Shown: positions 35,394-47,554, numbered from the stretch's first letter. The stretch: DNA of 64,000 bases from Ostrinia nubilalis (GCF_963855985.1 NC_087105.1:8000501-8064500); one strand, 5' to 3'. Translations and numbers: made by a program. Notes: generated by a model not told the origin, from the letters alone.

Positions 35394-36361
35394 TACCTTT
35401 AAATAAGCTCATTACTAGTACCTACGTCAATTCAAGGAAAAATTTGTCGAGTAAAATAATGAGGGTTTCCAAAAAGATTCACCCTTTGTCATAAGATTTT
35501 CTATTTCAGTTTATACAACATTTTCTGCAAAAGGGTTTTTTATAAAGCGCTTTTACATGTCCCAGAATAACTATAACCTTGCTTCGGGACAATAAGTAAG
35601 TCAGTTCTGAGAAGAACTCAGCTTTACCCTTGTAGTGGGACTTAGACTTTCGTACTTCTTCTATTGTTTGGGTGAGGTCATAACCCTACTTAATGAACCG
35701 TCGTAGATGTCTGGCTTTTTATGCCCCAGTATAGGTTTTAAAGAGTAGTTAGTTGTATTAATAAGTTCTTTTACAGATTAAAATGTTACGTCTTACGACA
35801 GCCTGTTATCAAATTTATTTGTTTTTTCATTCTCGTGTAAAATTGTTTTTATTGTCTGTTGTAGATCTATCTCTAGATAAATACATCCACGATTTTTATT
35901 ATTTTAAAAGTCATGACTACGATTTTAGTAAGTTGCCGGATCCTTTGAATGTCAGTCTAATGTACTAATTTAAAGGTAAAGGTAACTGATATATGTGTAC
36001 TCTTAACGCGTTATATTTTTGTAAAATAGCACCATTACATAACTAACGGGAGCTTAGTTCGCTGACATTCCTATTTATCGTATCTAGAACGTGCTTCAGT
36101 ACATTAAGGATGTCCCAAATTCGCTCGGCAAAAGCTAAAGATTGCTTGCTGTCGCTCTGACGCTTAGCGGAACTGCCACGAGGATTTATTAAATGCAACT
36201 TCTAATAGACGGGTTAAAGTCTTAACTGTGTAGGTATATCTAAATACATTGATATATTTATGAGTTTCACACCATGATTAATTGGTCATGGACTTAACAA
36301 TCCGTAATTCAATACTAGACACACAAGTTTTTAAATATATTTTACTGCTAATGATTTAAAT

Positions 36362-36490
36362 GCGAAAGTAACTCTGTGTTTTATATGACGCTTAAACCAA
36401 TGAACCGTTTTAGATAAAGGTAGGGAGTTTGAAACCCAGGGAAAACATGGGATAGTTTTTATCCTGGTTTTTGAAATGCGACACGTGCGC
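36362..36490 (+). mobile_element. Helitron-like fragment
   Basis: The order ACGCTTAAACCAATGAACCG, GAGTTTGAAACCCAGGGAAA, then GGGATAGTTTTTATCCTGG follows the body of common lepidopteran Helitrons. Neither terminus is present. Confidence 0.55.
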
Positions 36491-36794
36491 GATAGTCTTT
36501 CAGTGACCATTGAATCTCAAGCAAGCTATTTTCTAGATATTTCTACAAGCTCATAATTCCTCTAACTCAAAGGTAAGTACGTCTATTACAGCCTAGAGAA
36601 CTCGGCTAAAGTATTAATTGAGGTGACCGTAACACCTGCTACAATACGAAATCTTGTTAGAAAATTGTTCAGGCATGTGGCGAGTTGAGGCCGAGAACAT
36701 AATTTCAATGCTTACATTGATATAAATACATTATAGGTGAGTAAGTTTTTGTCATAATGATTAATAAAGTGGGTTTTCTTTATTTTTTTTAGTT

Positions 36795-37090
36795 ATGGGC
36801 GTTTCAGTCTAATCACGTCCACTGCTGGACAAAAGCCGCTCCCAAGGCTTTCCATAACAATCGGTCCTGCGCTGCCCGCATCCAGGCTATTCCCGCGACC
36901 TTCACCAGATTGTCGGTCTACCTAGTAGGAAGCCTGCCCACGCTACGTCTTTGTAACTCGAGAACTTTTCTGCCCCAACGGCCATCGTCTCTACGAGCTA
37001 TGTGCCCTGCCCACTGCCACTTGATTTTAGCAATTCTGCGACAGCAAATCAAGCTACTCGTACTCGTAGACACTTCATCTTCATCAGCCT
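36795..37090 (-). mobile_element. 5'-truncated RTE tail, minus strand
   Basis: On the minus strand it encodes a diverged RTE C-terminus (RRIAKIKWQWAGH, then GRWG and the VGRP.TR.TD segment) ending near the GTCCAGCAGTGGACGTG 3' end. It stops about 20 bp short of the left target duplication of the next element and is a separate, older insertion. Confidence 0.75.
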
Positions 37091-37124
37091 AAAAACTAAA
37101 AATAATAATATATCTACTGTGGCC

Positions 37125-38405
37125 CCTAGCGAACACTTTAGAGCCTTTGTTACGCTCAATCGCCTCTTTAATACGATCTGTATTAAATTGGCGTAGATCG
37201 CGAGTCAAAGACTTGGAGATCTGTCTGTTAAGATGCCGATACTGAGCAGCATCTTCAGAGGACTGCAGAACCAAGTTTCGTCTCTCTTCCATAAGTTTAT
37301 TGGTGAGGTCAGAGATCTTTTTGGTTCCTTTTGGACGACGGGTTTTAAAGAACTTAGACCCAGTCGTTTGGACAATTTCCACGAACCTGTCATTGTATTC
37401 GTCCACATTTTCGCAGTCTCCTAGGCATTCGAAACGATTTTGCAACTCGAGCTGAAAGCTTTCGGGGTTTTGGAGTTGGATGGGCGCTGGGCGGAGCGTA
37501 GACTTCATCAGTCGACGCCTCTCGAGCTTGGGTCTGATATTCAATGTGCCTCTTACCATTCGGTGATCGCTTCCTGTTTTGACCGAGTTGATCACAGAGA
37601 CATCATTGAATATATGCTTCTTCGTCGACAAGATGAAGTCGATCTCATTTTTTATAGCGCCATTGGGATGCAGCCATGTCCACTTTCGCTGTTTTGGCTT
37701 CCTGAAGAAGGAGTTCATCATAAAGAGGCCCTCCCTCTCCATAAAGCCAGCCAGCAGTTGGCCACGTGCGTTCCTCTCTCCATACCCAAATTGCCCCACT
37801 TTCAGCTCATTATCGCTTCGTCTACCCAGCTTCGCGTTGAAGTCCCCCATCACAACGGTAAAATGGGACCGGGAGCTATGTATGGCTCTGGAAATATCCT
37901 CATACATAGTCTCCACTTCGTCGTCGGGGTGTTCCGTGGTCGGTGCGTATACCTGTATGACCTTCAGCGAATACCGTTTGGTGATTCTGAGTATAAGGTA
38001 CGCTACCCTCGCCGAAACACTCTCGATCTGGACCACGTTGTTGACAAGGGACTTGTGGACGATAAACCCGACACCACCCTGGGACTGCTGGTCGCCCTCC
38101 CGGAAATAGAGCAGGTTTCCGGATTTCAGGATTATGGTGTCCTCCCCCTCTCTTCGGACTTCGCATAATCCTACGATATCCCACCGCAACCTGCTCAGTT
38201 ATTCCTCGAGTTCGGCGAGCCTCACGTCAGTCCGCAGCGTGCGAGTGTTAAATGTTGCCAGGGCCAGAGGTCGTCGGGGTTGGTAGCCTGTCGGTACCCG
38301 TTGATTCTTAGCACCCCTCGCCCCACCGTTACCGTGACCGCTACCGTGGCCCGGGATAGTGGGGCCGCCGGGGACTAGGGGCCGTGTTTTTTTGTTCCTC
38401 TCCAT
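37125..38405 (-). pseudogene. RTE endonuclease domain, inverted, with one nonsense codon
   Basis: On the minus strand from an ATG at 38405 the frame reads MERNKKTRPLVPGGP, then ATFNTRTLRTDVRLAELEE, a TAA at 38199-38201, and continues in the same frame as LSRLRWDIVGLCEVRREGE through GDFNAKLGRRSDNE and GSDHRMVRGTL to GSKVFAR. The E in EVRR, the GDFN motif and the SDH motif are the catalytic signature of the apurinic-type endonuclease that nicks target DNA for retrotransposition. The TAA replaces a single codon; no frameshift is visible. Because the domain is inverted relative to the RT, it cannot form the normal endonuclease-RT fusion. Confidence 0.85.
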
Positions 38406-38594
38406 GGGGGGGATTTGCCTTAATCGCCACGCTTGGCAGGCGGGTTGGCGATCGCAGTTTTTTATAAGGTTTCGCACGCAGACGCTGCTGCCCGTCCGGT
38501 GCTGCAGGGATTTTGTCGCCTCTTACGACACGCCTCCTGTTGGCGGTGGGGAAGAGTATTCTTTATGGCCGTCCCCACACGGCACTCTCACACG

Positions 38595-40283
38595 TCTGTT
38601 GGCCAAAGTCAACTGACCAAGCTTAAGACCGAGGATGGCAGAGACATCTCGTCGGGGCCTGAGTTATTGGAAGAGGTTGAGAAGTTCTACGGACAATTAT
38701 ACACGAGTGTACGTACACCTGTCACAAATCTAGCCGAAGACCCAAGAGCTAGACTGACCCGACACTACACCGAAGATATCCCGGACGTCAGCCTGTACGA
38801 GATTAGAATGGCTCTCAAACAGCTGAAAAACAACAAGGCACCGGGTGATGATGGAATCACGGCTGAGCTTCTGAAAGCAGGCGGAACGCCGGTACTAAAG
38901 GCTCTTCAGAGGCTGTTCGATTCCGTCATACTTGAGGGAAAAACGCCTACGGCATGGCACAGAAGTGTGGTGATACTTTTTTTCAAAAAAGGCGACAAAA
39001 CCTTGTTGAAAAATTATAGACCCATCTCACTTCTGAGCCATGTCTACAAGCTGTTTTCGAGAGTCATTACGAATCGTCTCGCTCGCAGGCTCGACGACTT
39101 CCAGCCTCCCGAACAAGCCGGTTTCCGAAAAGGCTTTAGTACAATAGACCACATACATACGCTACGGCAGATTATACAGAAGACCGAGGAGTATAATCAG
39201 CCACTTTGTCTGGCGTTTGTGGACTATGAAAAAGCCTTCGACTCGATCGAGACCTGGGCAGTGCTACAGTCTCTCCAACGGTGCCAAATTGACTATAGAT
39301 ACATCGAAGCGCTGAAGGGCTTGTACGAAAACGCCACAATGTCGGTCCGCCTCCAGGATCAGAACTCGAAACCTATCCAGTTGCAGCGAGGGGTGAGACA
39401 GGGAGATGTCATATCTCCGAAACTGTTCACCACCGCCCTGGAAGATGTTTTCAAGCTTCTGGACTGGAGTGGATTCGGCATAAATATCAACGGCGAGTAT
39501 ATCACCCACCTTCGTTTCGCGGACGATATCGTAGTCATGGCTGAGACCGTGGAGGACCTAAACACAATGCTCGATGGCCTCAGTAGAGCCTCTCAACAAG
39601 TGGGTCTTAAAATGAACATGGACAAGACAAAAATTATGTCAAATGCCCGTGTTGTACCCACTCCTCTGAAGGTTGGAGACACTACACTCGAAGTTGTTGA
39701 CAATTATGTATACCTGGGACAAACAGTCCAGTTAGGTAGGTCCAACTTCGAGAAAGAGGTTAATCGTCGAATCCAACTCGGCTGGGCAGCGTTCGGGAAG
39801 CTTCGCGAAATTCTCACGTCCGAAATACCGCAGTGTCTCAAGTCAAAAGTATTTGACCAGTGTGTGTTGCCAGTGATGGTGTATGGCTCTGAGACGTGGT
39901 CGCTTACTATGGGCCTCATAAGAAGGCTCAAGGTCACCCAAAGAGCGATGGAGCGTGCTATGCTCGGAGTTTCCCTGCGTGATCGAATCAGAAATGAGGA
40001 GATCCGTAGGAGAACCAGAGTGACTGACATAGCCCGCAGAATCGCTAAAATCAAGTGGCAGTGGGCGGGGCACATAGCTCGAAGAGCTGATGGCCGCTGG
40101 GGCAGAAAAGTTCTTGAGTGGCGACCACGAGCTGGAAGACGTAGCGTGGGCAGGCCTCCCACTAGGTGGACCGACGATCTGGTGAAGGTCGCGGGAAGTA
40201 CCTGGATGCAAGCGGCGCAGGACCGGTCTTTGTGGAAATCCTTGGGGGAGGCCTTTGTCCAGCAGTGGACGTCTTTCGGCTGA
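38595..40283 (+). CDS. RTE reverse transcriptase (intact open frame, separated from its endonuclease)
   Basis: The frame is open for 562 codons from SVGQSQLTKLKTEDG to ...EAFVQQWTSFG and stop. RT landmarks in order: NNKAPGDDGI, NYRPISLLS, FVDYEKAFDS, GVRQGDVISP, then LRFADDIVV with the catalytic FADD at about residues 308-311, and YLGQTV. The C-terminal arm has KIKWQWAGHIARRADGRWG and VGRPPTRWTDDLVKVAG. The enzyme copies element RNA at a nicked target. The open frame also extends left to 38433, but those 54 codons are antisense 5' leader and are an artefact of the inversion. No start codon of its own is evident. Lack of any stop over 1.7 kb suggests a fairly young insertion. Confidence 0.88.
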   Translation, partial: SVGQSQLTKLKTEDGRDISSGPELLEEVEKFYGQLYTSVRTPVTNLAEDPRARLTRHYTEDIPDVSLYEIRMALKQLKNNKAPGDDGITAELLKAGGTPVLKALQRLFDSVILEGKTPTAWHRSVVILFFKKGDKTLLKNYRPISLLSHVYKLFSRVITNRLARRLDDFQPPEQAGFRKGFSTIDHIHTLRQIIQKTEEYNQPLCLAFVDYEKAFDSIETWAVLQSLQRCQIDYRYIEALKGLYENATMSVRLQDQNSKPIQLQRGVRQGDVISPKLFTTALEDVFKLLDWSGFGININGEYITHLRFADDIVVMAETVEDLNTMLDGLSRASQQVGLKMNMDKTKIMSNARVVPTPLKVGDTTLEVVDNYVYLGQTVQLGRSNFEKEVNRRIQLGWAAFGKLREILTSEIPQCLKSKVFDQCVLPVMVYGSETWSLTMGLIRRLKVTQRAMERAMLGVSLRDRIRNEEIRRRTRVTDIARRIAKIKWQWAGHIARRADGRWGRKVLEWRPRAGRRSVGRPPTRWTDDLVKVAGSTWMQAAQDRSLWKSLGEAFVQQWTSFG

Positions 40284-42813
40284 AACGACGAACGATCTAC
40301 TGTGGCCTCATTTAGCGAAGGACAGACTAAAGAAGAAAAATTCCAAGTTAAAATGTAAGTCTTGTAATAGTTGTTTAGTGTTAGCGCACACCGAAGTGCC
40401 TGCGCCATTAATCACGCTCGTCGTTTGCCTCCATTATTACGACGACGGCTCTTAAATATCTATCCAAAGACGCGATGGAACGTCTAGCGATAGTGGCAAA
40501 AAAGCGGGGTTACTTCGAAAAACGTTATCCGAAGTTTCGAATGTTGCCGTCCTTTTCCCCCAAAGCTGATGCCAGAATGAGCGACGGTGACAGATAGATC
40601 CGGAACTACGTTAACAGCGTTTCGGATTCGCCCTGAATGAAGATATCTTTGCTTTTTCCGCGGCTGAATTTGGGGCGGGCAGACAGCGGTGCATCAAACT
40701 TCACATTATAGCGATATTATGTAGTTATTATACAATATTTAGCTACGTACGTTTGATATTCTGTCGACTCTTATTAATTAAGTTTTAAAAGATTATTGGA
40801 CTCTTTGTCACAGAAAAAACAGATAACACTGAATAAAAAGTATGAGTACCATAATATAAAAAAATCTGTCGAGCCTAATATTGAATATGATGATCAAAAG
40901 GGTTCATTGTTCGAATTGAAAACAATGTGCGTGATAACGAAGCCGCAGTAACGTATATATTTTTATGTCCGCGCGTCCAGCCTGTATCCAATTATGATGT
41001 TAACGATGTAATCAGATAACATTATACTGTACGCACATGATCACGTTTTTAACTGACGACAAAAAAGGAGCAATTTTTCAATTCATCTGTATGTGTCTGT
41101 AATGTATGTCACCGTAGCATTCCCATAAGTGTATAGTGATTTCAGTATGTTAGCGCAGCATTTTGACAATGGTTTATAAAATAATATCGTTTATTGCTAT
41201 AATAAACTATCAAGTTTATTATCCCGAATCGATACAATTTAAATTTTATCAAAATTGGTTTATTTGGATTCAGTTATTTTTTTTTGTCTTTAATCGCAAA
41301 GGTCTTTGACCGAACAACAACTCTTGACGTAATAAAGTGAAAGATAATTCCCGCCAATTCGCAAAAAGACTTTCGTTACAACTTTTTAATTCTTCTATTA
41401 CGAGGCGAAGGCACGCAACGCATTCAGCCAGAAACGTGGAACTTGTTTGTTGTTTTGGTTAGCAGTCTTTTGTTTTTATCTGGTTTGAAAAAAACTTCTG
41501 CCATTTTTCTGCTGTTTATAAAAATATTTTGCATCATACAACAAATATTTTGGATTCGTTTTTAAAAATGGGATGGTCCATAAGTTAAAAATAAAGCATT
41601 TTTATGTATGTACTTATCGTTTCAAACCATGAAATTAAATGAGAGTTACGAAGTTCACGATTGTTATTTAAACTAAATAGTTAATATTAAATCGTTCAAC
41701 GAATTCCTAACTATTCCGGTTATAAAATCTGCTAAATGAAACCAGCAAAAATCTGTTAAATCTTTTCACCTGCAAACATTTAACAAATAAATAATTCTAC
41801 CTGAAATGCAGCATTTGAGCTAGCATAATCCACAAAAATACAATTCCGAGAATTTTATTTAGCTTAAAAACCTACATCATTGCACTATCATAAAAAAACT
41901 AGACATAACGCGCATTTCTAGTGAAAATTATAGCTCTATTACAGGACATCCCCAAACATTGAATTTGGGTAAACAACGTTTATTTTAACGCTGACAACCG
42001 TCAACCAGCGGCTGGGTGTAACATAATTACCGCTGGTCAGCCGCCCCTGAGAATGAACCGCATGAACTGGAATTAACTGAGTTGTAGTGGAACTGTAATG
42101 ACTGTAATGCTATGGAATGCACCGGTTAGGCTGCGGCCACACGAACCTTTGTACAGCCTTATGGACATCGGCACATCAAGCTTTATACTGTGGCATCGTT
42201 TGCAGTTGTAACAGGTGTGAGTTTTCAAATAGTATGACGTGCTAGCGCATGATCTCAGGCTGTTCTAGTTTGATGTCAAATTATTGGTATAATATCAGTA
42301 AATAAGTCAGATAATAGGTAAAACATATTGCAACCGTTTTGGACTTTGGACATTATCGTCTTGATTTAACCTGATTGCCCGAAAAATAATATGATAGTTA
42401 AATTGAGATAGAGTCGATCTTTATTAATGGACTATGCGCCTTGTGCAAAGGAAATTACAGACACTATTTGCCTGCATCTTATATGTAGCTTATACGCTTC
42501 TTAAATATCATCCTAATGGGATACGTATGAGTATGTTAGTTAGCAATAATTCCAATACGCAGAAAATACGAAATTATTTCCTGTTACGAATAGGTACTCG
42601 TACTATCTCATATTTCATATTTTCCTTTAATTAATCCAAAAAGACATAATCTAATACGAAAAATAAACGTTATTAATTTGTTGTTAGACTTAAGGACTTC
42701 CTGGTTAATAGATGTGTCTATGACTATGTATATTTTGCTTATTGGCTTATCTCAATAACCATACTAATTTGTGTCATAGGGATGTTTCCTGGGTCAAAAA
42801 GCAAGAGTTTTAA

Positions 42814-43067
42814 TTAGTCCGTCAGTTAACTTATCAAAAAATACTCTACATGTATTTTTCACTTTTTCAAACTAATGATAATTTAAAGAGATAAAGCGCG
42901 CCAAAGTTCATAAGAAGAGGCCCGTGACGTCAATGCTTGCATAAAAGTGCCGCACGTTGTGACGTCGTGCGGAACTTCAACGCACCATAACTATGTAATT
43001 ATTTGTTAGATTGACAAATAAAAATATATGTGTCCAATATTTTTTGATATTGATCATGACGGACTAA
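42814..43067. mobile_element. 254-bp MITE with TTAGTCCGTCA termini
   Basis: Left TTAGTCCGTCA and right TGACGGACTAA are inverted, with weaker symmetry continuing inward (TTATCAAAAAATA against TATTTTTTGATA). Between them is a GC-richer block with CGTGACGTC and GACGTCGTGCGG. Non-coding. Confidence 0.68.
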
Positions 43068-43379
43068 AAAAATTTTTTTAGGAAACTAGCCTATTATCGT
43101 TATCTGAATATTTACGGGAAAACAAATACTGTTTATTTGTAACAGAAAATATCACATAGAAAGAGCGAAATTTCGAAATTGCTGACAGGCAAAGATAGTG
43201 TAATATGTCACCTATAAAGAGATAAAAATTCAAACATAATATCCAACCAATTTGTCATACATTCATTGTGTACTTTAACACAGCCAGTGTTATCATACTG
43301 AGAAAGATCCGTGGTAACACAAAGTCTAAAACCGTTTAACAGATTCTGTGCAGCCGAATAGAAGTCTCATGACGGGCTA

Positions 43380-43487
43380 GATTGCGCGCCGTGAAAAATC
43401 TTATCGATGATTTTAGACGACAAATGTATGGGCTTATCACGTAAAATCGATAAAATGGCGTGATAAACGCTTATCGCGGCGCGCATC
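43380..43487. mobile_element. 108-bp MITE with GCGCGCCG ends
   Basis: Left GATTGCGCGCCGTGA and right TCGCGGCGCGCATC form an imperfect inverted repeat. Inner GCTTATCACG and GATAAACGCTTATC words also mirror each other. Flanks are CTA and TTA. Confidence 0.58.
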
Positions 43488-44093
43488 TTAGTCCTAATGA
43501 CTTCTATTTTTATAGTATAGTGGGTATACCTTGATCCTCGACCGAGGAGCCATAGTTAAAGTAAGATGCAAAGTTGCCATTGTTTCAATATAGCGGTCTG
43601 TTTCCTTACCAGATGGAGAACTTGGACGGGACTTGCTTCACACAAAATCGATACCGGCAATGAGTTACCGATTAGGCAGCGTGCCAGGAGATGCCGTTCG
43701 TGAAAAAAGTTGAGGACATGATTGAGAAGATGAAGAAGAATAATGGAACTTTTAATGGACTCATGCTGTTGGCCCAAGTAGCCTAGGCACTATAGCGGAA
43801 GGTCGAAGGCACTTAGCCTGCTAGCAATCACGTAGTGACCAGTTTGGACTAGTTCGTTTGGGCCAATGATGGTTGAAAAGCATTACAGAGTCGCCAGAAA
43901 ATTGAAAAGAAAGACATTTGTCAGATACTGGTTGAGATTTTGCGGTTATGTAGCTTTTACAACAGAAAACATAAGGTTTATTTCGAGGGAAGAAGAAAGC
44001 ACGGACATTACATTAGGCTATACCGGGGTATCTAAAATAGCCATTTTGTAACCAAAATGTACTCTTTCCTAAAAAATCGTATTACTGAAAGTA

Positions 44094-44569
44094 CAGTCAC
44101 GGAATGAAAAGGTTCGTCAGTTTTCAAATTGAATCCTTCAACGAATCGCGAGCACATATTACCTTTTGAAACTATGTTACAGAATAATCTCGAGTTAGAA
44201 AAAATAATCTTTAACTGTTCGTCAGTAAAGTTCAAAATATTCAGATCAAAGTTGTTTGACGATTTATCTTGTCAAGAAGATTATTATGATTGATAAACTA
44301 AAACCTTCTTGTTGGTTCAACCTGCCATTATTATTTCTATTAAATAAAAAAAACTATTGTCAATTGGTCAATGTCATCATTGCATTGCACTGATGGGATA
44401 GAAAAATAAACAAGCAAACCTTATTCGTTAGCAAACGTCATATTTATTTAAATGTTAGCAGCACTGTTTTCTTGCACTGTTATGTTGGCAGGTTTGACTC
44501 TTACAGTACCTAGTGCAAGCAAAAACCTACACTAAGGTCGTCACCTTCAACCTTTTCATTCCGCGACTG
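44094..44569. mobile_element. 476-bp Tc1/mariner-type MITE
   Basis: TA-flanked inverted termini CAGTCACGGAATGAAAAGG and CCTTTTCATTCCGCGACTG match with one mismatch. The interior is AT-rich with no transposase frame. A CAGTCGCGG-type start with TA duplication fits the Tc1/mariner group. Confidence 0.84.
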
Positions 44570-45764
44570 TACAAAACATTTCTAATTCGCGATTCGACCT
44601 AAAATCTGTTTTACTTTCATACAGGGACAATAATTATAGTTTGCGCATCATTTAAATGATTAACAAAATAACAAACTCTGTTCATTCAGGATTTCAGGCA
44701 CAATAATATGTGTTATTTAATAAATGAAGTGCCTAATGACATGAAATTATTTGGCATTTTAATCAATAATTAATCATTTGTTTAACTTCATTCATAACTA
44801 ATGATATAATAACATTTCAGTGATAAATGACTGAATGAATTTACTTTTGGCGTCACCTGGATTATTTAGTTAGGATGAATAAATATACTATTCATTAATA
44901 ATATAAATAATAATAATTTACCTGGAACGCTTACAAATAATACGAGCACGAGTTTTGTTTACAACATAAATAAATAAAACATGTTTTTGTAAGTCCCACG
45001 TTTGTTGTTACTGAATTAATTGTACAATTACCTGGAATATTTTAAAAAAAATGAATTTATATGACCAAAAAAAAAGTATACCTATGCAAACTCGAATAAT
45101 GTAAAGTTTTGACACAGTTGATGTTAAACTTAATATCAGAGGAAAAAAAATCTATCGGATAAAATGTTAATTTTGTAGTTAATGTTTTGTCGAAGGTACA
45201 AGTAATGTAGGATGATAGTTATCATACAAAAAGTCAGGGACGCTTGGAGAGCTCAACAAAGCTTGAGGACAAAAAATAGTGAGTAAGTATCATTATAATT
45301 TAACTAGAATTCCCTTTTCTTTGTAAAGGAGACCTTAATTCACACATTCAATAGGTCAGTACAAATCATTCAGCTGTGATGCTGCTGAAAATATTTAACG
45401 TAAGTTCAAGACGATAAAGTCCAAATTCCTTTGACTTATCACGCTGGCTATCTATACAAACTATACGCCAAGTCCCTGTCCGTTGTCAATAGACGCTTGT
45501 CCTTAATGTCCGATATACACATCTAGCTGAATCACATAAATTTGTCAAATGATTAATGTCTCGGTCTCCGAGAGGCTTATCTGCCGCCGCAGGGTAATGC
45601 CGAAGGGAAACAAAAGCAGCCAGTCCATATTGAACGAACTATGTTTAACTATTAAAATATGTTTTCATTACAACCAAAAAACACTTGCTCCTGAATAAAG
45701 ATTCACTCAAAGATTTCCACAATGGACCTGTGCTCGCGTCTAGGTGCTTCCTTTTGCATTGGAC

Positions 45765-45805
45765 GTCATGGTCAGTGAGGCCTTTGTCAAGCAGTGGGCA
45801 GATTT
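45765..45805 (+). mobile_element. Very short RTE tail remnant
   Basis: The segment GTGAGGCCTTTGTCAAGCAG with TGGGC matches the RTE 3' end encoding GEAFVQQW. Only about 40 bp is recognisable. Confidence 0.45.
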
Positions 45806-46506
45806 CTTTCATTTTACATTAGGCAAAACCTAGAATTTGGATGAATAGAACCTAAATGATAAACAGAATTGTAAGCGCCACCTCCACGGCGGCGTAGCGT
45901 GCTAGAACCCTTGGTGTTCACCTGCGTACAATATCGTATAGGCAACGCTGCCCCTCGTCGACCAGAGTTATATTGTTTTGTATGTAAGTTGAAAGCAGGC
46001 GTACACCAAGCGTACAATGCCGCGTACATGTCTAGTACTTATGCTACATGTTTTCGAACAAAAGTCCCTAAATAAAAACAGATTAAAAAAGTACTTATCC
46101 TACGCCGCCGTGGACAGTGCGCTCTGTAATCACGGTCTGAACCAAATGATTTAAAGTTTAAGAAAGTTTGATAACTTAACCGTACCGGTTTGTAAGAAAG
46201 CAACTGGCTGTTTTCTCTCGGCTGTACTACTATAACTGACCACCCTAATTAACTGCAGATACCAAACTTATTAATATCTGGCTCTATACACCGTCTGTAA
46301 TGGACCTCGTTAATAGAATGGGGTATAATTCCCATAATGATGGTTATTTATGTGAAATATGTCCAAACAATGTTTTTGCAGATTTACAAATGTACACTTG
46401 CACACTCGATGTAAACAATCCAAAAACAAAAAAAAAAGATGTTTGTCTAAAACATTATGTGACATTTTGACAAAAATTTTATCAAGTTAAGTTGTTGTTT
46501 GCTTAA

Positions 46507-47088
46507 CACTAGAGTACACGCGCGGACTACTATAGTAGACCAGGGTACGATTTTACGCTATAACTTTTTGAAAACTTGCGCCAGAGAGCTGGCATTCCAG
46601 GAAAGCCTCGTTTACTAAATTTGTCAGTAAGCCAGTAAAGCTTGGGTCGCTAGAGTCTGCGCACTTTTCCTAAATTAGCCGTCAAAACTGCGAGTTTACT
46701 CAAAAGCCCGAAATCACTCGACAAAAAAATTATGAAAGACTTGCAACAAATGGATTTACACCGTGTACCAGGCAGTAGAAAGCCATGAATACTATGACAG
46801 ATAAAAAACTAATCATATTTTTTCAGTCAATTTTTTTTTGTTAACATTGGTCTCAGAGTGCAATTTTGGTCCAAAAAATTTACAACTTTTAAATCTGTTT
46901 ATAATGTTTGATCCCAAATAGTTATTAAAGAAACTTTGATTATAAAATAACTATAATAACTTTTATCATTTACATAATAATTATATTCATAAATTGCTTA
47001 CAAACTGATTTACAGTGATTTTAAATTGGCTTACCAGAGTAGGCCGCGCGTGTATTCGTGTAAAAAAAGGGGCGCGTGTACTGCAGTG
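46507..47088. mobile_element. 582-bp non-autonomous piggyBac-like element
   Basis: TTAA is duplicated (46503-46506, 47089-47092). The termini CACTAGAGTACACGCGCGG and (complement of the right end) CACTGCAGTACACGCGCCCC are inverted repeats, with a second GTACACGCGCGG-like motif inside the right end. The interior is AT-rich and non-coding. Confidence 0.85.
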
Positions 47089-47289
47089 TTAATCTGGTAT
47101 AGCTTGTTCACAAATGTAACCTAAAGCTAACCAGTGATGGTTGAAAAGCTTCTAAGGATAACTAGGTATTTTGGATCCCGAAATATATTTAGTGATAACA
47201 ATCACATCCTTTAGTGAATAGATCGGCTGACTCAAGACATGGAGATAGACGCATGTTTTTACGTGGACTTTATTAGAAAAATGTAGGTA

Positions 47290-47408
47290 GGCCAGAACCG
47301 ACAATCTGGTGATAATCACGTTTCCACGACCGCTTCTACACAACATCGGTCGATGTGGAAATCCTTGGGGAAGGTCTTTGTTCAACAGTGAACGTCATCC
47401 GGCTGAAT
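47290..47408 (+). mobile_element. RTE tail fragment 1 upstream of exon A's donor
   Basis: The plus strand has ACCGACAATCTGGTGATAAT, GATGTGGAAATCCTTGGGG and GTCTTTGTTCAACAGTG, in the order of the RTE C-terminal coding region and 3' end. Diverged, 5'-truncated. Confidence 0.68.
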
Positions 47409-47439
47409 TAAATAGTGGTAATATAGTCTGGTTATAGTA

Positions 47440-47554
47440 AGGAAGGCGCTGGCTGCAGGCCGTTACCAGCCGGTTATTATTGAAATCCTTGAGGGAGGCC
47501 TATGTTCCTTGTTCAACTGTGGAAATTCTTAAGCTGAAATGATGATGATGATGT
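47440..47554 (+). mobile_element. RTE tail fragment 2, ending at the exon A splice donor
   Basis: The plus strand carries AAGGAAGGCGCTGGCTGCAG, AAATCCTTGAGGGAGGCCTA and TGTTC, then GCTGAAATGATGATGATGAT. This is an RTE 3' end with its GAT tail. The tail reaches about position 47553, while exon A's donor GT occupies 47555-47556, so only the first two to four intron bases (GTAC on the minus strand) separate exon from retroelement. Confidence 0.75.

Larger units (their letters stand above)
37125..40294 (+). mobile_element. Full-length RTE-clade non-LTR retrotransposon with inverted 5' half (twin priming)
   Basis: ATCTACTGTGGCC flanks the unit at 37112-37124 and 40295-40307, a 13-bp target duplication. 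From 37125 to about 38583 the element's 5' half (leader plus endonuclease) lies on the minus strand; from about 38584 to 40294 the 3' half (reverse transcriptase) lies on the plus strand. The endonuclease half breaks off just after coding for GSKVFAR and the RT half starts at SVGQSQLTKLKTEDG. These are adjacent in related elements, so almost nothing was lost. The 5' end (GCCGTGTGGGGACGGCC on the minus strand) sits at the internal junction, as the twin-priming model predicts. Total about 3.17 kb, the usual RTE size. Confidence 0.88.

Noticed and set aside
37440..38168. 242-codon plus-strand open frame
   Set aside because: It is antisense to the inverted RTE endonuclease frame, which has clear motifs on the minus strand.
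38433..38594. N-terminal extension of the RT open frame
   Set aside because: These codons are antisense RTE 5' leader, joined in frame only by the inversion.
39704..40408. 234-codon minus-strand open frame
   Set aside because: Antisense shadow of the RTE reverse transcriptase C-terminus.
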